64,000 nt of DNA, taken from NCBI GenBank assembly GCA_002433025.1, contig DJGZ01000048.1, forward strand, positions 1 through 64,000, in the 5' to 3' direction. Made by a program: the position numbers and the translations under genes. Positions within the stretch are counted from its first letter, which is position 1. Each line of letters starts with the position of its first letter. This document shows positions 25,910-34,904 of the stretch, piece after piece. This DNA comes from Bacteroidales bacterium UBA5833 (GTDB taxonomy: Bacteria; Bacteroidota; Bacteroidia; Bacteroidales; Lentimicrobiaceae). The notes below the pieces were generated by a model. The model saw only the letters and a list, made by a program, of their open reading frames with translations, was not told the origin of the DNA and did no database searches.

Positions 25910-26896
25910 ATGACAGGAAGAAATTTAGTTGAGTTTTTTATAAAGCCGCGACGGAGCCGGATGCTTGTGATGTTTATGTCGCTTGCCGGCCTGTTCTTTT
26001 CTTCATTTGTTTATGCCCAGCAGGAGCCTCAGTTTACCCTGAATATGTTTAACCACATGGCTGTAAATCCCGGATATGCCGGGTTGAGGGATGCCATCAC
26101 GGTTACCGGGTTAATGCGGCAACAATGGATAGGAATAGAAGATGATGAGGGGAACAGGGTTTCGCCCGAGAGTTTCGTGATCTCAGGTGATGCTCCTGTC
26201 AGGATACTGAGGGGGGGGGTGTCAGCATCGGTGATGCAGGACAAGATAGGTTATTTCAAAGATATCTATGTCAGGCTTGGGTATGCATATAACCGTCCTG
26301 TGGGCGACGGAGAGCTCGGAATCGGGTTCAATGTCGGGTTTTTAAACAAGTCGCTGGATATCGGCAAACTTAAGCCGGTTGATGATGATCCGATTCTTAA
26401 AGGGGGAACTGAGAGTACCATGTTTACAGATCTTGCAGTCGGGGCTTTTTATCAGCAGCCCGGCGGATTGTATCTGGGACTTTCAGCCACTCAGTTGTTG
26501 GAAGGCGCGCGGGAGCTGGGAACCGGCGGGCTTGATTTTCAGTTGCGCAGGCATTATTATGCTGCTGCCGGTTATGAGATCAGCTGGATCAGGAATCCGG
26601 CCTATGTGCTGATACCCGGAGTTTTTGCCAAATTTGACGGAACAACGGCTCAGGTTGATATCAACGCCAGGCTTCAGTACAATGAAAAATTCTGGGGAGG
26701 GCTGACATACAGGTTTCAGGAAACAGCTGCGGTTATGCTTGGAATGAGCGTAAAGGACCTGAGTTTCGGATACGCCTATGACATACCGCTTTCGCGGATA
26801 GGTGGAGCCGGAAGTCACGAAATAATGGTGAGGTACAGCTTTAAGCTTGAGTTGGAAAAGGCCAGAAGAAGTTTCAGGAATACCCGCTTCCTTTAA
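25910..26896 (+). CDS. porP: PorP/SprF-family T9SS outer-membrane protein
   Basis: 328 residues. A signal peptide (basic start, hydrophobic LAGLFFSSFVYA, cut before QQEPQF) is followed by the family's opening PQFTLNMFNHMAVNPGYAGLRDAITVTGLMRQQWIG (as adjacent phrases). The remainder is a beta-barrel pattern with strands such as GVSASVMQDKIGYF, RLGYAYNRPVG, GLYLGLSATQLLEG and ending in ELEKARRSFRNTRFL. PorP/SprF proteins associate with the PorK/N ring or with particular secreted adhesins. It is followed by gldK, gldL, gldM and gldN in the classical order, with an extra promoter between it and gldK. Confidence 0.92.
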   Translation: MTGRNLVEFFIKPRRSRMLVMFMSLAGLFFSSFVYAQQEPQFTLNMFNHMAVNPGYAGLRDAITVTGLMRQQWIGIEDDEGNRVSPESFVISGDAPVRILRGGVSASVMQDKIGYFKDIYVRLGYAYNRPVGDGELGIGFNVGFLNKSLDIGKLKPVDDDPILKGGTESTMFTDLAVGAFYQQPGGLYLGLSATQLLEGARELGTGGLDFQLRRHYYAAAGYEISWIRNPAYVLIPGVFAKFDGTTAQVDINARLQYNEKFWGGLTYRFQETAAVMLGMSVKDLSFGYAYDIPLSRIGGAGSHEIMVRYSFKLELEKARRSFRNTRFL

Positions 26897-26908
26897 TTTT
26901 TAAAAAAG

Positions 26909-26938
26909 TTGGTTTAATAAATTATATTACTATTTTTG
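26909..26938 (+). promoter_or_regulatory. Promoter of gldKLMN
   Basis: TTG at 26909-26911, a 19-nt spacer and TATTTTTG at 26931-26938. This is a good Bacteroidota promoter. Transcription would begin near 26945, giving a leader of about 67 nt before gldK. It allows the ring and motor genes to be expressed independently of porP. Confidence 0.6.
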
Positions 26939-27011
26939 TCGGTCTAAAAAACGGGCAGGGATAATAAAATCAGAGTAACGCTCGTTATTTGCATTAAAAT
27001 CAGGTACAAAC

Positions 27012-28367
27012 ATGAAAAGACTCTTCAACTACATCATTGCTGCCCTTATCCTGAGCAGTTGCGGAAATTCAGGTAACGGGGAACTGGTGGGTGTAAAAAA
27101 GCGTGAGAAATTTTATCAGCCCGATCCATTCGGAATGGCTTATATCCCGATGGGTAGTTTTACCATGGGGGTTGGCGATCAGGATGTGCCCTATGCACAT
27201 ATCAATGATCCGCGCACAGTTTCCGTGAGTGCGTTCTATATGGATGAAACTGAGATCACCAATAATGAGTACCGGCAGTTTGTTTACTGGGTCAGGGACT
27301 CCATCGCAAGGCGCAAGCTTGGTGAAATAAAACCGGAGGTTTACCTGGTAGAAGAGAATAAGAAAACCGGTGAAACTTATGACCCCCCGTTCCTTAACTG
27401 GAAAGCCGATATTAAATGGAACGGCGAAGAGGAGCGTGAGGCGCTGGAAGATATGTTTCTCCCTGAGCATGAACGCTATTTCCGCCGCAAAGAGATCGAT
27501 ACCAGGAAGTTGTTCTATGAATATTACTGGGTTGATTTCAAAGCTGCAGCCGGGAAGGACTATTCAGGCGGGGATCCTGTGAATGCAGGTCTTGCCAACC
27601 GCCCGCAGGGACTGAAAGACCGCTCTCTTTATGTACGTAAAGAGATCATAAATGTTTATCCTGATACCCTTGCATGGATCCATGATTATGCATATTCCTA
27701 TAATGATCCTATGACTGAGCGGTATTTCTGGCATCCGGCTTACGATAATTACCCCGTAGTCGGTGTAAACTGGAAGCAGGCCAAGGCCTTCAGTATCTGG
27801 AGAACCGAGTTGCTCAGGGCTTATCTGAACAGCAAGGGTAATGCAGTTGTAAATGAATTCAGGCTTCCGACGGAAGCTGAATGGGAATGGGCTGCCCGTG
27901 GCGGAAATTCATTCAGCGCTTATCCCTGGGGAGGCCCCTATACCCGCAACGAAAAAGGATGCTTCCTGGCCAACTTCAAGCCATTGCGTGGTAATTACGT
28001 GGATGATGGCGGGTTGACGCCTGTAATCGTGGCCCATTATCCTGCCAACGACTTTGGCTTGTATGACATGGCAGGCAACGTTGCAGAATGGACAAACGAT
28101 GCATTTGATGAAAGCGCATACAACTTTACCTGGGATATGAACCCTGCATACAGCTACAATGCCAAGGACAGTGATCCTCCCGCATTGAAACGCAAGGTTG
28201 TCAGGGGCGGAAGCTGGAAGGATATTGCTTATTACCTGCAGGTAAATGCACGTTCATACGAATTCCAGGATACAGCCAAGAGCTATATCGGCTTCCGTTG
28301 TGTACAGAATTACATGGGACGCCAGAAAGATGACAACCCCGCCAGGGCATCAAAAATTTACAATTAA
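27012..28367 (+). CDS. gldK: T9SS ring lipoprotein GldK/PorK
   Basis: 451 residues. A lipoprotein signal ends at Cys17 (LILSSCGNSG). The rest is a formylglycine-generating-enzyme/sulfatase-modifying-factor-like domain: GMAYIPMGSFTMGVGDQD, AFYMDETEITNNEYRQFV, YPVVGVNWKQAKAFSIWR, LPTEAEWEWAARGG, DMAGNVAEWTNDAF, VVRGGSWKD and SYIGFRCVQ. GldK/PorK forms, with GldN/PorN, the large periplasmic ring under the outer membrane of the type IX secretion system. An insertion-rich segment (about 100-200) with many charged residues separates the first FGE motif from the rest, as is usual in this family. It starts the gldKLMN block. Confidence 0.95.
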   Translation: MKRLFNYIIAALILSSCGNSGNGELVGVKKREKFYQPDPFGMAYIPMGSFTMGVGDQDVPYAHINDPRTVSVSAFYMDETEITNNEYRQFVYWVRDSIARRKLGEIKPEVYLVEENKKTGETYDPPFLNWKADIKWNGEEEREALEDMFLPEHERYFRRKEIDTRKLFYEYYWVDFKAAAGKDYSGGDPVNAGLANRPQGLKDRSLYVRKEIINVYPDTLAWIHDYAYSYNDPMTERYFWHPAYDNYPVVGVNWKQAKAFSIWRTELLRAYLNSKGNAVVNEFRLPTEAEWEWAARGGNSFSAYPWGGPYTRNEKGCFLANFKPLRGNYVDDGGLTPVIVAHYPANDFGLYDMAGNVAEWTNDAFDESAYNFTWDMNPAYSYNAKDSDPPALKRKVVRGGSWKDIAYYLQVNARSYEFQDTAKSYIGFRCVQNYMGRQKDDNPARASKIYN

Positions 28368-28441
28368 TCAGGGATTACCTTTTTTCTGAAACTGAATAAA
28401 CAACAAACTTTAATCACTCAACAAATTAACACGTAACTATC

Positions 28442-29293
28442 ATGGGATTGAATAATGTCGTCAGAGGGAAAGCATTCAGGAACTTCATGGCAAAGCTTTA
28501 CGGATGGGGAGCTTCTGTAGTTATTCTTGGAGCACTTTTTAAAATCAATCACTACCCCGGTGCCAATGAAATGCTCATCGTTGGTTTGGGTACTGAAGCC
28601 CTCATTTTCTTCTTTTCAGCTTTTGAACCCCCGCACGTTGAGCCTGACTGGAGTCTTGTTTATCCGGAACTGGCAGGGATGTATCACGGTGGTGGAACAG
28701 CCGGCGGTCCTAAGGGGAAAACCCCTACCCAGGAGCTTGACAATATGCTTGAAAAAGCAAAGATCGGCCCTGAATTAATACAAAGCCTCGGCAACGGTTT
28801 GCGAAGCCTGAGCGAGAACGCCGGTAAAATGGCTGATCTTTCAAGCGCCGCTGTGGCTACCAATGATTATTCAAAAAATCTTTCAAACGCTGCAAAATCA
28901 GTGAATGATCTTTCACTGTCAGTGGCAAAAGCCAACGAGTCAACCAACCAGTTTGCAGTTACCTATCAGCAAACCGCTCAAAGTCTGGCCAAATCGGTTG
29001 AGAAATTTGATTTTACCGGTCTGGATAACAGGACATACAGCGAGCAGTTGCAGAAAATCGGAAGCAATCTGGCTGCCCTTAATGCAGTGTATGAACTTCA
29101 GCTGAAGAATTCCAATACACACCTTGAGGATACCAACAAACTTCACTCCAGCATCAATCAATACCTTGCCAACATCAGTGGATCAAGTGAAGACATGACC
29201 CGTTACAGGCAGGAGCTCGATACACTTACCAAGAAAGTGGCTGCCCTGAACAATGTTTACGGTAACATGCTTGCAGCAATGAATGTGAAATAA
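28442..29293 (+). CDS. gldL: T9SS motor protein GldL/PorL
   Basis: 283 residues. Two closely spaced membrane helices lie at the N-terminus (about 19-36, GWGASVVILGALFKINHYPGA, and 41-60, MLIVGLGTEALIFFFSAFEPP), with the conserved glutamate and lysine region used for proton coupling. A long cytoplasmic helical tail follows (about 100-283), rich in SLSENAGKMADLSS- and TNQFAVTYQQTAQSL-type repeats and ending VAALNNVYGNMLAAMNVK. GldL forms the stator-like ring around GldM in the inner membrane and powers secretion and, where present, gliding. It lies 74 nt after gldK and 51 nt before gldM. Confidence 0.95.
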   Translation: MGLNNVVRGKAFRNFMAKLYGWGASVVILGALFKINHYPGANEMLIVGLGTEALIFFFSAFEPPHVEPDWSLVYPELAGMYHGGGTAGGPKGKTPTQELDNMLEKAKIGPELIQSLGNGLRSLSENAGKMADLSSAAVATNDYSKNLSNAAKSVNDLSLSVAKANESTNQFAVTYQQTAQSLAKSVEKFDFTGLDNRTYSEQLQKIGSNLAALNAVYELQLKNSNTHLEDTNKLHSSINQYLANISGSSEDMTRYRQELDTLTKKVAALNNVYGNMLAAMNVK

Positions 29294-29344
29294 TTTTGCT
29301 GTTGATATTAAACTGATTTTTAACACTACAAGATAAATTTTAAT

Positions 29345-30901
29345 ATGGCTGGATACAAGGAGACACCGCGACAAAAAATGATCGCGATGATGTACCTGGT
29401 GTTGACTGCTCTGCTTGCCCTTAATGTGTCTGTAGAGATCATTCAGGCTTTCGTCTCGGTAAACAACAGTATGGAGAATACCAACGAGAACCTCAAGCTG
29501 AAGATCGATGAGACTTACGCAAGGTTTGAGCAACAGAACCTGATGAATGAAGCAAAAGTGGGTCCTTTCTGGACCAGGGCCCAGGAGGTAAGGAGTCTTT
29601 CCAATGACCTGATTTCTTATATTGAAGCTATCAAATGGGATGTAATTGCCAGATCGGAAAAGATCACGGTGGATGAAGCAAAAGTTACCCCGCTTTCAGA
29701 GATTCAGAGCAGGGATAAGTATGATGTTTCGACCAATTATTTCTTCGGCGGCTCCCAGGATGGTTCGAAAGGCAAGGCCGGTGAACTCAGGCTGAAAATT
29801 GAAAAGTTTAAAACCGATGTCATCAATCAGCTGGATGAAAAACACCGCGCCAATGTAAAACTCGGAATGGATACCGAAGGTCCTTACAAAGATGCCAATG
29901 GTAAGAATCAGAACTGGGAACAGCACAATTTTTATCACGTGATTCTCGCCGCCAATGTTACCTTTCTCAATAAGCTGATTGCGGATGTGCGCAATGTTGA
30001 AATTGACGTGGTTTCTTTGCTCTACGGCTCCATTTCTGCCGAAGACTACAAGTTTGATATGGTTCAGCCCAAGGTTATCCCTAACTCAAAACTGGTTTTC
30101 CAGGGAGATACCTACGAAGCCGAAATTATGGTTGCTGCACTCGACTCTAAACAGAATCCTGAAGTGGTAATCGGCGGACGCACTATCCCTGCTTCGGGTG
30201 GTATTGCAAAATATACCGTTACCGCCGGTGCTACCGGCTTGCAGACTTACCGCGGAACCATAAAAGTTGCCGGTCCTGATGGTGAATTGAGAGAATATCC
30301 GTTTGAAAGCGAATATTTTGTTATGACCCCTTCACTTACCGTGGCCCCTACCAAAATGAACGTGCTGTATGCCAATGTAGATAACCCCATCTCCATTGCT
30401 GCTTCAGGTATACCTGAATCGCAGATTCAACCGACCATCAGTTCGGGTACTTTGCGGCGCGATGGTAAGGATTGGATTGCCCGGGTGCCTCTCGGACAGA
30501 AAGCCACCATCTCGGTAGTCCATAATGACGGAAAAACACAAAGGAAAATGGGTTCGGCAGAATTCAGGATCAAGCGCGTTCCGGATCCCAAAGCATTTAT
30601 TGCAAATACGGATGGAGGCCCCGTTCAGAAGAATATGCTGCTCGCAGCCAGGGCAATTATCCCCCGTATGCCGGATGATTTCGATTTCGACCTTAATTTT
30701 GAGATCGTTTCCTATACGTTTGTCGGAGTGCGCGGCGGTGATACATATGAACGCCCGGGAACCGGTAATGTTCTGACACAGGAAATGCAGACCTTTATTT
30801 CTAACTGTAAACGCGGAGAGAGGATCTGGCTGGAGAACATTATCGCACGTGGCCCTGACGGAAACCGCAGATTGGGTACCATCAGTCTTATCGTACAATA
30901 A
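29345..30901 (+). CDS. gldM: T9SS motor protein GldM/PorM
   Basis: 518 residues. A single N-terminal membrane helix (about 14-33, MIAMMYLVLTALLALNVSVE) begins with the family motif GYKETPRQKMI. The long periplasmic part contains a helical first domain (about 40-220) and successive beta domains (about 225-518) with GDTYEAEIMVAALDS, GGRTIPASGGIAKYTVTAG, PTKMNVLYANVDNPISIAASG and a C-terminal domain ending RRLGTISLIVQ. GldM spans the periplasm as a dimer and transmits the GldL motor motion to the GldK/N ring. Position and length agree with the family. Confidence 0.96.
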   Translation: MAGYKETPRQKMIAMMYLVLTALLALNVSVEIIQAFVSVNNSMENTNENLKLKIDETYARFEQQNLMNEAKVGPFWTRAQEVRSLSNDLISYIEAIKWDVIARSEKITVDEAKVTPLSEIQSRDKYDVSTNYFFGGSQDGSKGKAGELRLKIEKFKTDVINQLDEKHRANVKLGMDTEGPYKDANGKNQNWEQHNFYHVILAANVTFLNKLIADVRNVEIDVVSLLYGSISAEDYKFDMVQPKVIPNSKLVFQGDTYEAEIMVAALDSKQNPEVVIGGRTIPASGGIAKYTVTAGATGLQTYRGTIKVAGPDGELREYPFESEYFVMTPSLTVAPTKMNVLYANVDNPISIAASGIPESQIQPTISSGTLRRDGKDWIARVPLGQKATISVVHNDGKTQRKMGSAEFRIKRVPDPKAFIANTDGGPVQKNMLLAARAIIPRMPDDFDFDLNFEIVSYTFVGVRGGDTYERPGTGNVLTQEMQTFISNCKRGERIWLENIIARGPDGNRRLGTISLIVQ

Positions 30902-31032
30902 GAGAGATGCCGAATCGTTTTACCATGCAGATGCATCTTAAAACATTGCTAGCAGGAATTACTGCAAAAGATTTTTGAATCCGGTTTGTCAGCAAAATCC
31001 TGTCTGAAAACCGAAAAATAAAGTAACGACGG

Positions 31033-31890
31033 ATGAAAAAATTATTTGGTTATTTTGTTCTGGCCCTTGTCATGGCCGGCCTTGCAAAATCAGCTGATGG
31101 CCAGGTGCTCGACAGCCCTCCGCGCGATGGTGTTTACGATAAGAAAGTCACCATTGAGAAAAAGCCCATTACCTATCCATGGGTTCGTGAAGCTGACGTG
31201 GTTTGGCGTAAAAGGATTTGGCGTGTGATTGACCTTCGTGAGAAGATGAACCAGCCGTTCTATTACCCTGAGGTTCCCCACAATGACCTCAGAAGCCTTG
31301 TTCAGGTTATCCTTGACGCCCTCAAGGAAGGAACAATCACCGCTTATGATGCATCAAGCACTACCGATGAGTTCCTGGTTCCCCTGACTTATCAGGAAAT
31401 CATGAACCGGCTGGAACGTACCGACTCGGCGACTATGCAAAGACCTTATCCGCCTTATGACTGGTATGATACGGTGATCTCGGTAAAGTTTAACCCCTCC
31501 GACGTTAAGCGGTTCAGGATAAAAGAAGACTGGTTCTTCGACAAACAGCGCTCCGTGATGGAAGTCCGGATCCTGGGCATCTGTCCTGTACGTGATAACT
31601 ATGATGAAAAAGGATTGTTCAGGGCTTATGATCCTTTGTTCTGGATCTACTTCCCGGAAGCCAGGCCTGTTTTGGCAAAAGCCGAGGTTTTTAACCGAAA
31701 CAACAGTGCTGCCCGGAAAACCTATGACGATATCTTCTGGAAACGGATGTTCACCAGTTATATCTACAAGGAGGACAACGTTTACGATCGCAGGATATCA
31801 GACTATGCTACCGGCATCGATGCGCTGATGGAAGCGGAAAGGGTGAAAAACGACCTTTTTATGTTTGAACACAATCTCTGGGAATTTTAG
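31033..31890 (+). CDS. gldN: T9SS ring protein GldN/PorN
   Basis: 285 residues with a signal peptide (MKKLFGYFVLALVMAGLAKSADG). The mature chain has the family phrases DSPPRDGVYDKK, RKRIWRVIDLREKMNQPFYYP, ITAYDASSTTDEF, DWYDTVISVKFNPSDVKRFRIKEDWFFD (adjacent parts), RILGICPVRDNYDE and the ending DLFMFEHNLWEF. GldN/PorN pairs with GldK/PorK in the periplasmic ring. It is the last gene of the operon, 131 nt after gldM, and is followed after 22 nt by a strong terminator. Confidence 0.95.
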   Translation: MKKLFGYFVLALVMAGLAKSADGQVLDSPPRDGVYDKKVTIEKKPITYPWVREADVVWRKRIWRVIDLREKMNQPFYYPEVPHNDLRSLVQVILDALKEGTITAYDASSTTDEFLVPLTYQEIMNRLERTDSATMQRPYPPYDWYDTVISVKFNPSDVKRFRIKEDWFFDKQRSVMEVRILGICPVRDNYDEKGLFRAYDPLFWIYFPEARPVLAKAEVFNRNNSAARKTYDDIFWKRMFTSYIYKEDNVYDRRISDYATGIDALMEAERVKNDLFMFEHNLWEF

Positions 31891-31912
31891 TTCCCCTATT
31901 ACAGAAAGAAGT

Positions 31913-31943
31913 GAAACGCCCTGTCTGCCCGACAGGGCGTTTC
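31913..31943 (+). terminator. Strong intrinsic terminator of the T9SS operon
   Basis: GAAACGCCCTGTC (31913-31925), loop TGCCC, GACAGGGCGTTTC (31931-31943): a 13-bp perfect stem followed by ATTTTCGGGGTTTG. It ends the porP-gldKLMN transcript. Confidence 0.85.
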
Positions 31944-31968
31944 ATTTTCGGGGTTTGTCTGTAAATTG

Positions 31969-31976
31969 TATCTTTG
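31969..31976 (+). promoter_or_regulatory. -7 box of recG
   Basis: TATCTTTG, an exact TAnnTTTG match, 24 nt upstream of the ATG at 32001. No clean TTG element at the normal distance. Confidence 0.45.
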
Positions 31977-32000
31977 TCATACTGCAGCATCGGAAAAAGC

Positions 32001-34097
32001 ATGGTCAGGCATATACTCGATACACCGGTTGAATATCTGAAAGGCATCGGCCCCTCGCGGGCTGAAATGCTGCGGAAGGAGATTGAAATCAGGACCTTTG
32101 GTGATCTCCTGCATTATTATCCATTCCGCTATGTTGACAGGAGTAAATTTTATACTGTAAGGGAAATAGACTCCGATGCCGCCTGGGTGCAACTTAAAGG
32201 CCGGATAACGGCCATGCAGACAGCGGGCTCGGGAAAGGTTTCAAGGCTGGTTATGACATTTCGGGACAGCAGCGGAGAAACCGAGCTTGTTTTTTTTCAG
32301 GGATTGAAATGGATCAGGGAAAAAGTTCAGGTTGGCCGTGAATATATCGTTTTTGGCAAGCCAAACCTTTTTCAGGGTAAGTACAATTTTACCCATCCCG
32401 ATATTGAGCCGGCCGACGAGGAGATTCAGGTTCAGCAGGAGCCTCTTCAGCCGTATTATTCATCTTCGGAGAAATTAAAGAGCCGGGGTTTCACACCCAG
32501 AAACTTTGTCCGGATTATGCGGACTTTGCTGTCGCAAGTGGTTCAGGCCATACCGGAAACATTGAGTCCGCAGGTTATGCGTCAGGCGAAGTTAATATCC
32601 AGGGCTGAGGCATTGTTCAATATACATTTTCCCAAAGATCCGCAGAGCCTGGCAAAGGCGCAGGAAAGGATCAAGTTTGATGAGCTTTTCTTTATTCAGT
32701 TGCAGCTGCTCCGACTTAAGTACATAAGAATGGAAAAGGTTAAAAGCCGTTCTTTTGTCAAAATCGGGGAGTTTTTCAACGCGTTTTACCACAATAACCT
32801 TCCGTTCGAATTAACCAGCGCACAGAAAAAGGTAATCAGGGAGATCAGGGCAGACCTGGGTAGCGGGAAGCAGATGAACCGGTTGCTGCAGGGCGATGTC
32901 GGAAGCGGAAAAACTCTGGTGGCGCTGATGTCCATGCTGATTGCCCTGGATAATGACTGTCAGGCATGTCTGATGGCGCCGACTGAAATTCTGGCTGCAC
33001 AGCATTATAAAACCATCAGCCGGATGCTGCAGGGCTTGCCTGCAGAGGTTGCCCTGTTAACCGGATCTACCCGCAAGGCACACCGTGCTGAACTGCACGC
33101 CCGTTTGCAGGATGGAAGGTTGCAGATCCTTATCGGGACGCATGCCCTGATTCAGGAACAGGTGCAATTTAAAAACCTTGGTCTGGTTGTGATCGATGAG
33201 CAGCACCGCTTTGGGGTTGCCCAGCGGGCCAGGCTGTGGGAAAAAAGCGCAATACCGCCCCATGTACTGGTAATGACAGCCACCCCCATCCCGCGTACCC
33301 TGGCAATGACCCTTTACGGCGATCTGGATGTTTCGGTTATTGATGAATTGCCCCCGGGAAGGAAACCTGTGAAGACCTATCACTTCTACGAAAAAGACCG
33401 GCTGAAAGTATTCCGGTTTATGAAGGATCAGATAAGCCAGGGCCGTCAGGTATATGTGGTTTACCCCATTATCAACGAATCGGATAAACTGGAGCTGCAG
33501 GACCTTATGGATGGAATGGACACCGTTTCCAGGTATTTCCCCCTGCCTGAATATCAGATCAGTATTGTTCACGGCCAACTGAAGGCTGCAGAGAAAGAAA
33601 GTGAGATGAAACGCTTTCTGGAGAAGAAGACCCAGATTATGGTGGCCACCACTGTGATTGAAGTTGGCGTGGATGTGCCGAATGCATCGGTGATGGTTAT
33701 TGAAAATGCCGAGCGATTCGGGCTTTCGCAACTCCACCAGCTTCGCGGACGCGTTGGCCGGGGCGCCGACCAGTCGCACTGTATCCTGATGAGCAGTTAC
33801 AAACTTACCACTGATGGCAGGAAACGCCTCGAGACCATGGTGCGCACCACCGACGGCTTTGAGATCGCCGAGGCAGACCTTCATTTGCGCGGGCCCGGGG
33901 ATTTGCAGGGAACGCAGCAGAGCGGCATGGTCGGGTTGAAGCTTGCCAGTCTCGTGAAAGATGAGAAGCTGCTCCGGCTGGCAAGGGAACTTGCTTACCG
34001 GACCCTTGATGAGGACCCGAGACTCGAAAGCCCTGAAAACCAGCCAATGGTGAAACACCTGCAAAGCAGTGAATTTGACTGGGGGAAAATTAGTTGA
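32001..34097 (+). CDS. recG: ATP-dependent DNA helicase RecG
   Basis: 698 residues from the ATG at 32001; a TTG further upstream would overlap the promoter box. RecG reverses stalled forks and processes Holliday junctions and R-loops. An N-terminal wedge/OB domain (about 1-240, LDTPVEYLKGIGPSRAEML and VQLKGRITAMQ) recognises the branched DNA. The helicase part has Walker A GDVGSGKTLVAL, DEQHRFG (DExH box), TATPIPRTLAMTLYGDLDVSVIDELP, VVYPIINESDKLE and QLRGRVGRGADQSHC, and the end carries the RecG wedge-lock region with GPGDLQGTQQSG. All helicase motifs are intact. It appears to be monocistronic, between the T9SS terminator and a long noncoding gap. Confidence 0.97.
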   Translation: MVRHILDTPVEYLKGIGPSRAEMLRKEIEIRTFGDLLHYYPFRYVDRSKFYTVREIDSDAAWVQLKGRITAMQTAGSGKVSRLVMTFRDSSGETELVFFQGLKWIREKVQVGREYIVFGKPNLFQGKYNFTHPDIEPADEEIQVQQEPLQPYYSSSEKLKSRGFTPRNFVRIMRTLLSQVVQAIPETLSPQVMRQAKLISRAEALFNIHFPKDPQSLAKAQERIKFDELFFIQLQLLRLKYIRMEKVKSRSFVKIGEFFNAFYHNNLPFELTSAQKKVIREIRADLGSGKQMNRLLQGDVGSGKTLVALMSMLIALDNDCQACLMAPTEILAAQHYKTISRMLQGLPAEVALLTGSTRKAHRAELHARLQDGRLQILIGTHALIQEQVQFKNLGLVVIDEQHRFGVAQRARLWEKSAIPPHVLVMTATPIPRTLAMTLYGDLDVSVIDELPPGRKPVKTYHFYEKDRLKVFRFMKDQISQGRQVYVVYPIINESDKLELQDLMDGMDTVSRYFPLPEYQISIVHGQLKAAEKESEMKRFLEKKTQIMVATTVIEVGVDVPNASVMVIENAERFGLSQLHQLRGRVGRGADQSHCILMSSYKLTTDGRKRLETMVRTTDGFEIAEADLHLRGPGDLQGTQQSGMVGLKLASLVKDEKLLRLARELAYRTLDEDPRLESPENQPMVKHLQSSEFDWGKIS

Positions 34098-34271
34098 TTT
34101 GAGAATTAGCGGATTAGCTGATTAAAGATTATTTGAGGAATCCATTTTGGATTGGATTTCTTATCCGGGATCTCCCGCCAGGCCATAAACAAGCATAGAC
34201 CAGAAACTTTTCTGATAAACATGACCATATTTATCGGGTAGTTCATTATAGGATGTGCTTTTTATTTTTTT

Positions 34272-34292
34272 GCCACAGAATCACGGAAGCAC
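34272..34292 (+). repeat. Left arm of 21-bp inverted repeat pair
   Basis: GCCACAGAATCACGGAAGCAC; pairs in inverse orientation with 34732-34752, 17 of 21 positions identical. The style (GCCAC...GGAAGCAC) resembles degenerate intergenic repeats with GCCACGAAGNCAC wording often found in Bacteroidota. Confidence 0.5.
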
Positions 34293-34731
34293 TGATTTAT
34301 TTCAGGAAAAGAGATCCCGGATTTATATAAAAAGTTTGATAACTAACTTAAGTATACCTGTGCAAATATTCTTAAAACTAATACCGATCAGATTCAGCCC
34401 ACCACAAATTTATGTAATTGACTGTATAACAATATGATAAATCTGATTCTTTACTTGCATTTATCTCACAGATAGCTTCATTCTCAAATAGTACATTCAG
34501 TCATTATTCATGCTGATAACAGGATTAATATTTTCTATTGAAATTTTAGCCTGAAAATGTGATTTATATTCTTCCTTTCTCCGATACTACATTTTATGAT
34601 TGAAGCAAATCATAAAAGCGTTTACTTGCAAGCCGGGTCCGGTTTCTTTAAAACACGGTGCAGTAACTGCAATCAGCTATTCAGTTTTTCAGGTTTTGTA
34701 TAAACTGTGATAAATTCTTTTGTGTGTTTTT

Positions 34732-34752
34732 GTGCTTCCGCGCTTTGGTGGC
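34732..34752 (-). repeat. Right arm of 21-bp inverted repeat pair
   Basis: On the minus strand this reads GCCACCAAAGCGCGGAAGCAC, 17 of 21 identical to 34272-34292. An additional local palindrome, GCTTTGG (34742-34748) and CCAAAGC (34765-34771), overlaps it. Confidence 0.5.
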
Positions 34753-34820
34753 TTCTATTAATTGCCAAAGCCTCCATAGTATATCCAACACATCAAATAA
34801 GGATTTGCCCTATTTATCTT

Positions 34821-34853
34821 CTTAACCTTAACCTAAGCCTTAACCTCAACCTC
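34821..34853 (+). repeat. Degenerate CTTAAC/CTAAGC hexamer repeat
   Basis: Reads as imperfect six-base units (cttaac, cttaac, ctaagc, cttaac, ctcaac, ctc). Located 50 nt upstream of the pheT start, just before the promoter box. Confidence 0.5.
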
Positions 34854-34874
34854 CGGCTTCAGTCCAAAATTCCC

Positions 34875-34882
34875 TACCTTTG
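34875..34882 (+). promoter_or_regulatory. -7 box of pheT
   Basis: TACCTTTG (TAnnTTTG match) 22 nt upstream of the pheT ATG at 34905, implying a very short leader. No clear TTG partner. Confidence 0.4.
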
Positions 34883-34904
34883 TCGCTTCAAAATTTTCCG
34901 CCCT

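Larger units (their letters stand above)
34098..34904. other. 0.8-kb noncoding gap between recG and pheT
   Basis: Much richer in A and T than its neighbours and without a convincing reading frame. It holds an inverted repeat pair (34272-34292 and 34732-34752), a TTAACC-like simple repeat (34821-34853) and, at its right end, the pheT promoter box. A 60-codon frame at 34255-34437 has no gene-like features. The stretch looks like a decayed insertion or a noncoding spacer. Confidence 0.6.

Noticed and set aside
33057..34064. 335-codon open frame on the minus strand inside recG
   Set aside because: Antisense to a gene with every RecG helicase motif. The predicted protein has no family-like pattern and unusual His/Gln/Phe content.
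34255..34437. 60-codon frame in the recG-pheT gap
   Set aside because: Lies in AT-rich DNA, no ribosome-binding context, and contains one arm of the repeat pair.
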